DNA of 64,000 nt. Source: Ursus arctos. Its lineage: Eukaryota > Chordata > Mammalia > Carnivora > Ursidae. A program made the position numbers and the translations under genes. The notes under the pieces are model-generated. The model was not told the origin of the DNA and did not search any database. It saw nothing but the letters and a program-made list of their open reading frames with translations. The DNA lies in assembly GCF_023065955.2 (NCBI RefSeq), contig NW_026622808.1, positions 47,380,475 through 47,444,474 of the forward strand, in the 5' to 3' direction. Below are positions 11,766 through 21,750 of this stretch, in pieces. Position 1 is the first letter of the stretch. Each line of letters opens with the position of its first letter.

Positions 11766-13594
11766 AGTGGAGAGGCCGGCAAGCCGGAAGGCTCCTAAAC
11801 CCTCAGGTAACACGGTGGCTGCTTAGGATTGGACTTGATGCTAAACCTGAAACAGACAGAATGGACTTCTCTGTTAGGGAACTTATGCTGAATGACCTTG
11901 GTCCAGGCCAGCCCCACTGCACATAACAGAAACTGTTCCACAAATTGCACAGAAATAAATGAACAAGGAAAAGGGGCATCATAATAAGATTTCAAATCCT
12001 GCCCAAACTGCTGGAAGCAGAGCATAAAGGTGCAGTGGAGCAGTGCTAAAGATAAACAGGGCATTTTATAACTAGAGTGGCAGTAAACAGATTTAGGCAG
12101 AGATCACAGGCTCTGATCCCAACAGGGCTGCTCGATTTATGCAGAGGACAATTGGAGTCCAAAGGAGAAGAGCTGCATGGCCCATGTACCTCTCAATCAT
12201 TCCTACATAAAAAGCACCACTAGCTAAATGTAAGTGAGTTGGCGTCACCACTACTGGCTTTCTCTTTGTGCGCGCTGTCCCCCGCAGACATGAGAACAGT
12301 ATCTTCAGAAGGCAGTAGAGACCGCACTTGCTCTGAGACATGACCAGCTTGCCAGCCTGAAATAGAGACCAGTCAAAAATAGCTGGCCAGAGCTCGGAGG
12401 GAAAGTTGAGCACATTCTCCATGAATAAGGAAACCAGGAATTTAGGACGGGGTTTGATGAAATCTTCTGAGTATCTAGGGTTGTGCGGTTTTCTACCCTT
12501 CACACTCCCCCCACACTGGCTCCCATCCGAGGACCTAAAAATCCTTCTATAATATCCTGCTTCTTGAACTGACTTTTAATGATGATTCAGGACCAAACAG
12601 TGCCTCAGTCAGATGCATGAGCCCACGCATCGTGGCCCAACCCTGGCGCTGGAAGAGACGCATATAAGGGAAAAGGGGCTCCATGGACTGCCTGACCCCA
12701 GGTAGAACCTAGAGGTGGACCTTTTCCAGGTCACCCATTGTAAGGTGAGCATGGGCCTTCTGGGCTCTCTCTGAAATGTTCCGTTACTCGGCTCGCTGAA
12801 AGGAAGTTCTATTTTATAAGATGCAAAATGTTAGGAAGAGCGTTCAGAGTGCTTTAATTAAATATTATCTCAATCAAACGAGGCTTCCACAGACAATGAA
12901 AAACAAACCCAAGGCGTGATTTTGGGTTACAGGGCTTTTTGGCCCCCTTTTTTCTAAGTTGCCGTATTATTTATTGACCAGCTGATCTAAGCACACAGCA
13001 AAATCTTCAAACCGTTTCAAAAGAGGATAACCGGAAATATACAGTGAAAAATGAAGCTTCCTTCAGTCCCGTCTGCCTCCAAGAGGAAGTGCCGGCTGCC
13101 AGCTCTGAGAGATGTGTGCCTGGTTTTCTTTTACACAGATGCTTGGGAATTATACAGACTGTTCTATAGTGCAGTTTCCCCTTAGTCACGTATCTTGTAG
13201 ATCTCCCTCAGTCTTTTGACCAGCTGCAGAGTAGTCCTCCGCTGGTATGAATGAACTATCATTTCTTTAGCCAATTCACTTACAGGGAGACATTTTGGTT
13301 GTTGCCAAGGGCAAGGAGAGCTGCCCTTCCTATCAAAGTTGGGCAGGAGGTTGACACTTCAGTTAGCTTTGCTTCTTACAAGGGACAAAGGCATCAACAG
13401 CAGGTAGGAGGACAGGTTTCAGAGTCAGAGCCAATGCATCAGTAACTACTATGAGGGCTTTTAGCTACCTGAGAATAAGGCATACTAAATAATTATGCTG
13501 GCAAGACTTTCTGATACATCGTTTCTGTACCAGATGGCCAGCTGTGCTTATTTCAGGATAGGGATTGAGGGGATAGTGACTTTAAGTTAACGAC

Positions 13595-13780
13595 AAACAA
13601 TAATAGTAAGTGTGCAGTTTGTGCACTAGACTCTCTGCTGAGTGCTCACATGCACCATCTCACCGAATAACATGCCAACCCTTCGAGGAGGGCACTTAAG
13701 TATCGCCCCACCTTAAAAGAAGAAACTGAAGGACCGGACAGAGTAGCCCAGCAGGGGCTATTAGGAGGGGATTTTTACAG
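13595..13780 (-). repeat. MIR SINE, reverse orientation
   Basis: 'gctgagtgctcacatgcacc', 'atctcaccgaataac', 'cttcgaggagggcactta' and 'aaagaagaaactgaaggacc' follow the reverse MIR order. Confidence 0.75.
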
Positions 13781-13799
13781 CTCGGATCTGCAAATCAGA

Positions 13800-14005
13800 G
13801 AGCTCGGAGTTCATTCAACCCCAATCCTACCCTTTAGCAACTGAAGGGCCTTCAGCACGTCACTTAACCTTACTGTGCCTTAGTTTCCTCTGCAAAAAAA
13901 TGTCAACAACACCAGTATCAACTTCATAGGGTTGTGGCAGGACCCGGCTGAAATAATTAAACCTAGCGGCTTAGAGCCAGAAATAGAGTAAATGCTTAAC
14001 AGGTG
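13800..14005 (+). repeat. MIR SINE, forward orientation
   Basis: 'cacttaaccttactgtgcct', 'tagtttcctctgcaaaaaaa' and 'catagggttgtggcaggac' are close to the MIR core. With the preceding reverse MIR it forms an opposed pair. Confidence 0.8.
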
Positions 14006-14094
14006 GCGGTAATTCGCAGCCAAAGAGCAGTGCCTCAAAAAGATACCCCCTGGTTCTTTCAGCCCTCCCTTCAACACACCACACACACTACACA

Positions 14095-14096
<2 letters not shown>

Positions 14097-14129
<33 letters not shown>

Positions 14130-14142
14130 GGGGGGGGGGGGG
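14097..14142 (+). repeat. (AC)n followed by a 13-G run
   Basis: An AC dinucleotide run of about 33 bp is directly followed by thirteen G, a compound low-complexity tract in intron 2. Confidence 0.95.
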
Positions 14143-15164
14143 CATGATCCTGAGACACCAGAGGGTGAGCCATAAATACCCAAAGGCAGGGCACACTCAG
14201 GCTTCCCGGCCGCCTTGAGGAACATTTTAGGTCAACGGCCCTGGAAAGCACACAGCAGCACCCACAGTGAGCATTCTCGGGCCAGGCGGCAGGCACGTGA
14301 CCTGCATGCAGCTCTTAAAGAGGACGGTATAAATAGCCCCTCTTATTAATAGAGGAGCCTGGCGGCCCAGGACCCCTGGCTGGAGGCCCTCCCTGGTGGG
14401 CTTTCCTCAGAGCTGTGGGCAGCGCAGCCTGTGTGGCTTGGCAGCAGCTGCTCCAACGTCCTCACGGCCTCCAGGGGCCTCCAACAGCCTTGCTTTCTCT
14501 CTCCAATGGGCCACGATGGACTGTGGTTCTGGGCCTCCAAAATAAAACCACTGCTAAACCACTGCCTGCTGCTTTGCCAGCCTGTGGTTCTCCTCTCACC
14601 GAGGTTTCCAGACTCAGAGGGAGGGCTGTGCAGGGTTTAGGAGAGCTGACAGCTCCCGGGAAAGCCCTGAACCCAGTTAATTTAGAAGCAATTGTATGTC
14701 AACTATGATTTTTTTTCTTTTCTTCAATATCCTTTCCCACCTCCACACCCCTTACTCCTGACAGCCTCTTTACCGTCTGCCTCCACGATGGATTAGAATT
14801 CCCTCCAGGAAAGGCCCGGATCTGCATCAGTGAGAAGTTCCGCTGCTCCGGGCTCCGGGGAATTCATCTTGTCCATACCAGTGTGACACCAGGGACTGCA
14901 GGAAGTCACAGTGGTAAAAGGCCCAACCAAATGTCCCTCAAGGATTTGTTTCTTAATAATGCACCCAGCTTGGGGGGCTGTGTGGTTCCAAACGTAGCAG
15001 AAGGAAATAACACTCCGTAGAGGCAACGGGCAAAACCAGAACTCAAATCCAGGTCTGTCTGTTACCAAAACAGTGTTTTTTTCCACTACACCACATTGTA
15101 TCCAAAAGATGCAATCTCTGTCTTCATGACTTCCACAGGTAGGAAGGGAGTGTTACACACAAAG

Positions 15165-15345
15165 CATAGCACAGGAGTTAAACTGGGGGGTGGCAGGCCC
15201 CATCTGACCACATGCTAGCATGCAATCCCAGCCAAGCCCCCATGCCTCGGTTCCTTCCACTGTCTAGAGAAGGCGACAGTGACAATTAGGAGTACAGCAG
15301 TGCTTAGGACAATGGCTAGCTAAGGTCAACCTTCATGAGAGTATT
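15165..15345 (+). repeat. MIR fragment, forward orientation
   Basis: 'gcatgcaatcccagccaagc', 'catgcctcggttccttccac' and 'agtgacaattaggagtacag' resemble a diverged MIR core. Confidence 0.5.
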
Positions 15346-15924
15346 AGCAGGATGAAGGAGAGCAGTCATACACAAAATGAAGAGCCCAGGATGTGGTCAG
15401 GAGCCTCATCCCACTCACAAATGCAACAGGAGTTCTGAGGAGGGAGAAGAGCCAAGGTGGAGGGAGAAGGGGGTATTTTATTATGTCAAATTAGCACAGT
15501 GACCCACCTCACACTTCCTTGCTCCCTCCACTGGCTATTGACCTTAAGGGACAACTAGGGTCCTGGACAGAACATCCCAAGGGCTCCTTCCAACTATGAA
15601 GTTCTTTTAACTTTGAAAGTTTAAACCTTTTTTAAAGAGACATGGAAATCATAACCACAATTTGGAGAATTTGGAGATGGGGCTAGGGGATGCAGGTTAT
15701 TTTGCCAATTGCACCAAGGGATGAAATTAAGTTTCCTTTAGATAAATCATCCGACAATGAAATCAAAGAATAATAAACAAGGACTTCTATCAGTTACATA
15801 TAACGGCCAAAATGTGTAAAATACTTACCTAATAATATCTAATAAAAATCACTGACAATAGAAGCATGGGGTGAGTAATTTCTAGAATATCCATGTGTGG
15901 TAGTTGTACATAAAAATTTAAGTG

Positions 15925-16113
15925 GGGGCACCTGGGTGGCTCAGTTGGTTAAACGACTGCCTTCAGCTCAGGTCATGATCCTGGAGTTCTAGGTTTGAGT
16001 CCCACATCCGGCTCCCTGCTCAGCGGGGAGTCTGCTTCTCCCTCTGACCCTCCCCCCTTCTCATGCTCGCTCTCTCTCTCTCTCTCATTCTCTCTCAAAT
16101 AAATAAATAAAAA
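15925..16113 (+). mobile_element. CAN SINE (SINEC) with target-site duplication
   Basis: Head 'ggggcacctgggtggctcag', 'gctcaggtcatgatcctgga', a CT-rich tail and AAATAAATAAAT. It is flanked by a perfect taaaaatttaagtggg duplication (15911-15926 and 16114-16129). It is antisense to LRIG1. Confidence 0.95.
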
Positions 16114-16159
16114 TAAAAATTTAAGTGGGACATTTAAAAAATTTTAATTTACATGATAA

Positions 16160-16365
16160 AATATTCAAAAATGTGAGGGTTAAGTACAAAAAAGATACAA
16201 AACTATAAGATATATATACAGTTTGATCCCAAAATTCTGCACGTGGAGGTATGTATTTTTCACAAGTATTCCTAATGGTTATTAGGGTCTGGTGATTTGA
16301 ATTAGTCTTTACATATTTCTAGACTTTCTAAGTTTCCTGCAGTGGTTATGCACAACTTATGCATA
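16160..16365 (+). mobile_element. Possible L1M 3'-end remnant
   Basis: 'gtttgatcccaaaattctgc' with 'aatggttattagggtctggt' and 'tctttacatatttctagac' resembles the L1MC/L1MD 3' UTR block (ggtgatttt ... ctttatacttttc). It is decayed and AT-rich. Confidence 0.4.
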
Positions 16366-16975
16366 AGCTTCTCTAAAGTCCCTGTGGAACTAAAATTCCT
16401 GATAACCCTGATATCTATGTTAAAAGCAGAGTTCTTGACAGTCAAAGAGGAGGAAAGAGGGAGGCCTGATTTACAGGACCCTGCACAAGCCAGGGGTCTG
16501 GCTGAGAGTGCCACAGGCAGTCATAATGCCTCGCTCTGTTTGGAGGCGGGAGAGGCAAAGCCAGCCTCTGTGGCCGTTCTTCTAAACCTGGGTTTCCCGG
16601 GAAGCAGAAGCAGTGGCCGGCGCATGCGCCTCTGCAGAGCGGGCTGCGCTACCTCCCAGGCAATGGCGGGGAGGTACCGATCAGGTATCCCAACACAGAG
16701 GGTCCACGAGCTTTCCACAAGGGAGGGGCCCCTCCTGTCCGCCCCCCAGGTCCCCCTGATTTCTCCGGGATTCTAGCACACCCATCACTGACAGCCCACG
16801 AGGAGGGAGGGGCTGCAGGGACGGAGCTCAGGAAGCAGCCCCATCCGTCACAGGCAGCCCAGACAAGCGCGCTCCTGCCGGCAAGTTTACACTGCTGATC
16901 CAGGGCGAGTGGAAGGGTTTCCCCAGGAGCTCTTAGTCCCCACCCCCAACCGGAGGTTTAGGAGAAAGCACTCAC

Positions 16976-17047
16976 ACTTCCTGTAGATTCAGCAAGTCCT
17001 CAAAACCAGCAGGGTCAATCTCAGAAAGTTTATTATAACTCAGGTTT
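16976..17047 (-). CDS. LRIG1: LRIG1 coding exon 2: one leucine-rich repeat
   Basis: This 72-bp exon encodes residues 71 (completed) to 95 (begun): NLSYNKLSEIDPAGFEDL, then LNLQEV. It is one 24-residue leucine-rich repeat of the LRIG1 ectodomain, the region implicated in contacts with receptor tyrosine kinases. The acceptor is CAG at 17048-17050 after a pyrimidine-rich stretch. The donor is GTGAGT at 16970-16975, next to a GAAGT exon end. Both borders are phase 2: exon 1 ends CT and this exon starts with A, restoring Leu71; it ends GT and exon 3 supplies G, giving Val95. Asn72-Leu-Ser is an N-glycosylation sequon. One residue, Leu in 'FEDLLNLQ', is Pro in the human protein as I recall it. The exon is too short to be seen by ORF length and was found by reading the reverse strand for LRR motifs. 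Confidence 0.96.
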
Positions 17048-17094
17048 CTGGTAAAGGAAAAGCAAAAATGAATAAATAAATAAATAAATAATAA
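17048..17094 (-). promoter_or_regulatory. Intron 1 3' splice-acceptor region containing a (TTTA)n tract
   Basis: On the gene strand the region upstream of exon 2 reads (TTTA)n (17070-17093 as AAAT repeats on the + strand), then a T/C-rich stretch, then CAG at 17050-17048. The tetranucleotide repeat therefore forms part of the U-rich tract and the branch-point neighbourhood. A candidate branch point could lie in the TTGATTTAATTGATT stretch just upstream of it. Confidence 0.7.
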
Positions 17095-17383
17095 TCAATT
17101 AAATCAACATGCAACATTTAACCCCAAATTCAGGTATCTTCTACTCCGCCCCCCAAACCAGACCCTCTCCCTCCTAACGGCCCCTATCCCATACATTATT
17201 TGAAGTAATCTTATTAATACTGAGATTTACAGATAGAGCTCCTCCCCACTTGCATCCATAAACAAGTCACTGTGAAAATATCAAATCACTGAAATTGGCT
17301 AAACTCAAATGGATTTCAGTCAATATAATTTCACCACTTCGCAACTTCTCAAGCAGTTCTAAGGTTAAGTCAGTCCTCTACCT

Positions 17384-17423
17384 ACATTAGAGTGTACTGA
17401 TCCACATTAGAGTGTACTGATCC
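17384..17423 (+). repeat. Perfect 20-bp tandem duplication
   Basis: ACATTAGAGTGTACTGATCC occurs twice in a row without mismatch, implying a recent slippage event about 340 bp from exon 2. Confidence 0.95.
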
Positions 17424-17551
17424 AAATATTTTGCACTGAAGCAGGTCCAAGGCTATTCCGAAGGGCATTCTAAATATTAATATTTTACTAAAGCATCAAC
17501 TATCACACAGTAGTAAAGAAAAAGGAGGGTCAGGAACCTACCCTTTACTGT

Positions 17552-17735
17552 CTACACATCGGTGGTTCTGAACCAGGGATGACATCTGGCAGTATCTAGA
17601 GACATTTTTAGTTATTACAACTGCAGAGAAAAGGCGGGGGGTACAGAGGATGCTGGTAAACATCCTTCAATGGCGCAGGACAGCCCTTAGTGTCAATGGT
17701 AATATTCAGGGGTTGAGAAACCCTGGTCTAAGCAA
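17552..17735. mobile_element. MER20-like hAT-Charlie DNA transposon fossil
   Basis: 'ggtggttctgaaccagggat', 'tctagagacatttttagtta', 'aaacatccttcaatggcgca' and 'aggggttgagaaaccctg' follow the MER20 consensus in order. Confidence 0.8.
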
Positions 17736-19075
17736 GATCTGATGACTAAAAATCGCTAAGATGCACAAAGTTGAAGGAACTGCTTAGAAAGTTGAGACCT
17801 TATGAGAAGCAAATCATAAGGCTATCCCTGAACATGACACGCCTACCATCAATGAATAAATACTGGGAGTGACAGTCACATAGGAGAGAGGAGCTGTGGT
17901 TATGGAAAATTCATAGCTGGCCTTAACCAAAGGCAGTGAAAGCCTCACATGCGAGCAGCCTTCTCAGGAAGATGGCACCTGCCAGGATCATTCAGAACGA
18001 CCCCTCTCTCCTTTCATCCCCCAGCTATACCCTTAGACCCACACAAGGAGCACGCTGACCTGTGTTCAGTCAGCCGAGCTTCTTGGATCAGCCCTCAGGC
18101 TAGACCAGCTTGATCTTTCAAGAACAGAAATCCACAGAGACGTGGTCAAAATTGGACCTTGGTGCACAGTGTGCCTTGCTTCCTGCCACCCAAACACACT
18201 CAGTCCCACGTATGCCGAAGAGGTCAACATTATTAACCTCAGCTATTAATTCCATTGGCATTAATGCCAATTAACGGTACTGCAAATCAGGAGTTCCAAG
18301 TCTATCATTTAGGCAGCACATAAGTGGCAACTAGCTTTTAAACTTACTCCAGAGACATTCCAATCAATACTAACGTACAGCTGATAGCCATTTCACTGTC
18401 GACTCAAGACATTCATCTAAATAAAAGTCAGACTACGCTTGAAATTAACGGTAGATCTGTGTTCAGGGCACAGCCTGAATTAAAAGCAATTTGTCCAGAG
18501 ATTATGTTACTATAAAAATTGAAGGTGGTAATTTTTTAAACCACATACTGAAGTCAAGTGCAAGCTTGTCTGTGCTTGGGGGTATTTACGATTGGGTACA
18601 CAGAAATCAACAGGTTAGGCTTGAGAAAGGAAATCCACAAATAGAATTCTCCCACATCAGAAAAAGGACTGGACAGACTAAAATTTTCTTCTATTTTGAG
18701 CCCATTATCATAAACAAGACAGATGGAAATACTGTTTCTGGGTCTAGAGATAATATGAGTTTACAGTATCTACAACGTTGGCATCATCATCAGTAATGAG
18801 AGTTACTGAGCTGGAGAAGACATCAGGGGAAGACTCAGAAGTCATAAAGGCAAGAGGCCTGGAGGGCAAGCAAGTAGTGTGGACAGTCACCCTGCCAGGA
18901 GTGCAAAGAAGCCGATACAGCAGTACCTGCTTGCCCATAGAAAGAGGCATTTGCTCCTGTCTCCAGAAACAAGGGCAATGCAGACTAGTCTTCTCCATTT
19001 TCAGAGAAGCTCAAACTCTGAATGCTTAGGTGAAATCCTTTCAATTCTTTAAAAAAAAAAGAAGAAGAAGAAGAA

Positions 19076-19290
19076 GGGCGTCTCGGTGGCTCAGTCGTTA
19101 AGCGTCTGCCTTTGGCTCAGGGCGTGATCCCAGGGTCCCGGGATCGAGCCCCACATTGGGCTCCCTGCTTTGCTGGGAGCCTGCTTCTTCCTCTCCCACT
19201 CCCCCTGCCTGTGTTTCCTCTCTCGCTGGCTCTCTGTCACATAAATAAATCTTAAAAAATAAATAAATAAATAAAATAAAAATAAATAAA
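19076..19290 (+). mobile_element. CAN SINE (SINEC)
   Basis: Head 'gggcgtctcggtggctcagt', 'tcgagccccacattgggctc', the 'tgtttcctctctcgctggct' region and a long AAATAAAT tail. It is preceded by an A-run and (GAA)5. It is antisense to LRIG1. Confidence 0.93.
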
Positions 19291-20204
19291 AGGCAACTCT
19301 GGATGGGTCAAATATAACATATCTGCAGGCCATATCTGGACTAAGGACCACCAGTTTTTAACATCGCCTTCTGGGCCACTGACTCTTCAAACTATTAGGT
19401 TCAAAATGCAGGTCTTGTTTCTGGCTTACAGATGTGGCCAGGGATGGAACCAGTCTCAGGCAACTAACGGGTAAACTATCTGGAATGAAATTATTTCCCT
19501 TATTCCCCACTCCAGGAGTGGTATTAGAAGAAAGCCATTTTTAAATCACGCCAGCCCTTTGGTCGTCGTTCTCTTAAAGAGCAGACAAAATTTACTTAAA
19601 TTTCAAAATGTTGTATAAATTCCGCTTTTTAGATAAGGCTCCTTGGAAAAGGGTCTTTTGCAAACTCGTCTCATAAAGAAGCCCAACAGTATCAGGACCT
19701 CACGCTGAGATTCCAGGAAACAGCAACGAAGACGCAGACACCTGTAGGTGGAAATCTAAGCTCCCCCTGGGTCGGCCTGGAGGAGGCCACTCTGTGACTC
19801 TGAATGAACTAGAAAAGCCATGTTGGCAACAAAGAGTGTCAGAGACTGGTGTAAAGGGTCATTCTCCTCTCAGAGTGCCTCCCAGCAATGACAGAAAGAA
19901 GACGGAGGCTGAATCGTGGGACCCCTAAGACAGAGGGACCACAGACCTGCCTAGCTCTGAGGTCTGAGACGCCACCAGTCCGAAAACCTGGGACAAGCTG
20001 TTGCTCTTCAACTGCTGTATCAGGAAATGGGGAAAATATTTACTGTAGTCTCCTTGACAAATATAATCTGAAACGAGATCCTCAGAGACATTTTCTTGTT
20101 TGCTCATCTCAGCGAGACAAACTCTCAGCATGTTTTCCTGTTGTGGTAAAACAGGCGAACCGTAAGACGTTACCATCCTAACCACGCTGATGTGTGTGGC
20201 TCAC

Positions 20205-20660
20205 TGGCATTAAGCACAGTCACACGGCTGTGCAACCATCACTGCCATCGGCTCCACAACGTTGTCATCTCCCACTGAATCAGCACCCCGTAAACACGGA
20301 CACCCCATCCCCCCAGCAACCTCCACTCTGCTTTCTATCTCTGTGAATCGGGCAGAATCGCCACGCATTTGTCCTTTTGTGTCTGGCTTACTTCACTTTG
20401 CATAATGTCCTCAAGGTCCGTACATGTTGTAGCCTGTGTCACAATTTCCTTCCTTTTTAGGGCTGAATAACATTCCACTTATCCATTCAACAGCTAATGG
20501 ACATTTGAGTTATTGCCACCCTTCCGCTATTATCAAGAACGCTATTATGAGCACTGGGGTTTTTTTTCCTTCCAGTATAATTTTTTATTGAGACATAATT
20601 GACATGTACCATTATATTAGTTTCAGGTACACAACGTAATGATTTGATACCTCAGCATAA
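20205..20660 (-). mobile_element. Old L1 3' fragment(s), antisense on + strand
   Basis: 'tgtgcaaccatcactgccat', 'tttgtgtctggcttacttca', 'agggctgaataacattccac' and 'taatggacatttgagttatt' are the familiar reverse-strand wording of old L1 3' regions. A second block near 20570 ('ttttattgagacataattga', 'tagtttcaggtacacaac') belongs to the same class. No open frame is kept. Confidence 0.75.
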
Positions 20661-21533
20661 TTCTTAAACAAAGTGTTTTTTTTTAGCCCTTTGACTGCTA
20701 TGCTTATTGATAGCATTAATTTCTCAACAATTAAGGAAATTGCGCAGAGAGGGGTGTGAATTCGCATGTTGGATCAGAAGAACAATCAAAGGGTTAATTC
20801 GTTAAAAAAAAAAAAAAACAAAAAAAACCCTTTCACGAGGTCTTTCTTTCAGGTGGCAGCTGACACGCACACAAATTTAAAGCATCTCACTTATTTCTCC
20901 AAACACGCTCGCCCCTTACCAGGCCCGACATCTGAATGTGTCTTCAGCTGAAGGTTTCAGATTCTCCTGTCAAAACAATTCATCTGTCAACAGGACAGAT
21001 GCTGTCAAAAGTATTTCTGCACCTTTCAGGAGCAGAGAGGGCTGGAAAGAAACCTCCGGGGATTCAGTTACTGCCAATAGCAGCTTTCACTAAACATTTT
21101 GTCAGCCATTGTCATAACACAAATTTTCCCTGTTCTCGTACAAAGGGTGCGCAGAGCCTGGAACAATTGCGCCCAGCCATAGATATTCTTTCAGCTAATC
21201 CGCTGAAAGATGACCGTCCGGCCCACCATTTGGAGAACACACAAGAGGGACCTCTGCGGAGAACGGCTCAAGTTTTATCCCGGTTTTATCTGTCTGAGAA
21301 GCACGCTGTTCAGTAGTGCGCGACAACAATCCGCTTGCTGGGCATTTTTCCTGACAAAGACCCCCAACCCTGACCCCACTGCGTTAAAAGAGCTAAGTCT
21401 TCAAATAGCTGAGCAATTCCCACCGTTACGGAAACCTTGTGCTGTCCAACACGGTCGCCCCTGGCCATGCGGCTACTCGCATTCAGACTGAAAGTAATAA
21501 AGATGACACAAAATTAAGAATCCCGTTCCTCGG

Positions 21534-21732
21534 GGCGCCTGGGTGGCACAGCGGTTAAGCGTCTGCCTTCGGGTCAGGGCGTGATCCCGGCGTTGTGGGA
21601 TCGAGCCCCACATCGGGCTCCTCCGCTGGGAGCCTGCTTCTTCCTCTCCCATTCCCCCTGCTTGTGTTCCCTCTCTCGCTGGCTGTCTCTATCCTGTCGA
21701 ATAAATAAATAAAATCTTTAAAAAAAAAAAAA
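21534..21732 (+). mobile_element. CAN SINE (SINEC), young copy, perfect 18-bp target duplication
   Basis: Head 'ggcgcctgggtggcacagcg', 'gggcgtgatcccggcgttgt' and 'ctctctcgctggctgtctct', then a poly(A) tail. It is flanked by identical aagaatcccgttcctcgg copies (21516-21533 and 21733-21750). The intact duplication and clean consensus mark a recent insertion. The wording matches the subfamily I associate with bears. Confidence 0.97.
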
Positions 21733-21750
21733 AAGAATCCCGTTCCTCGG

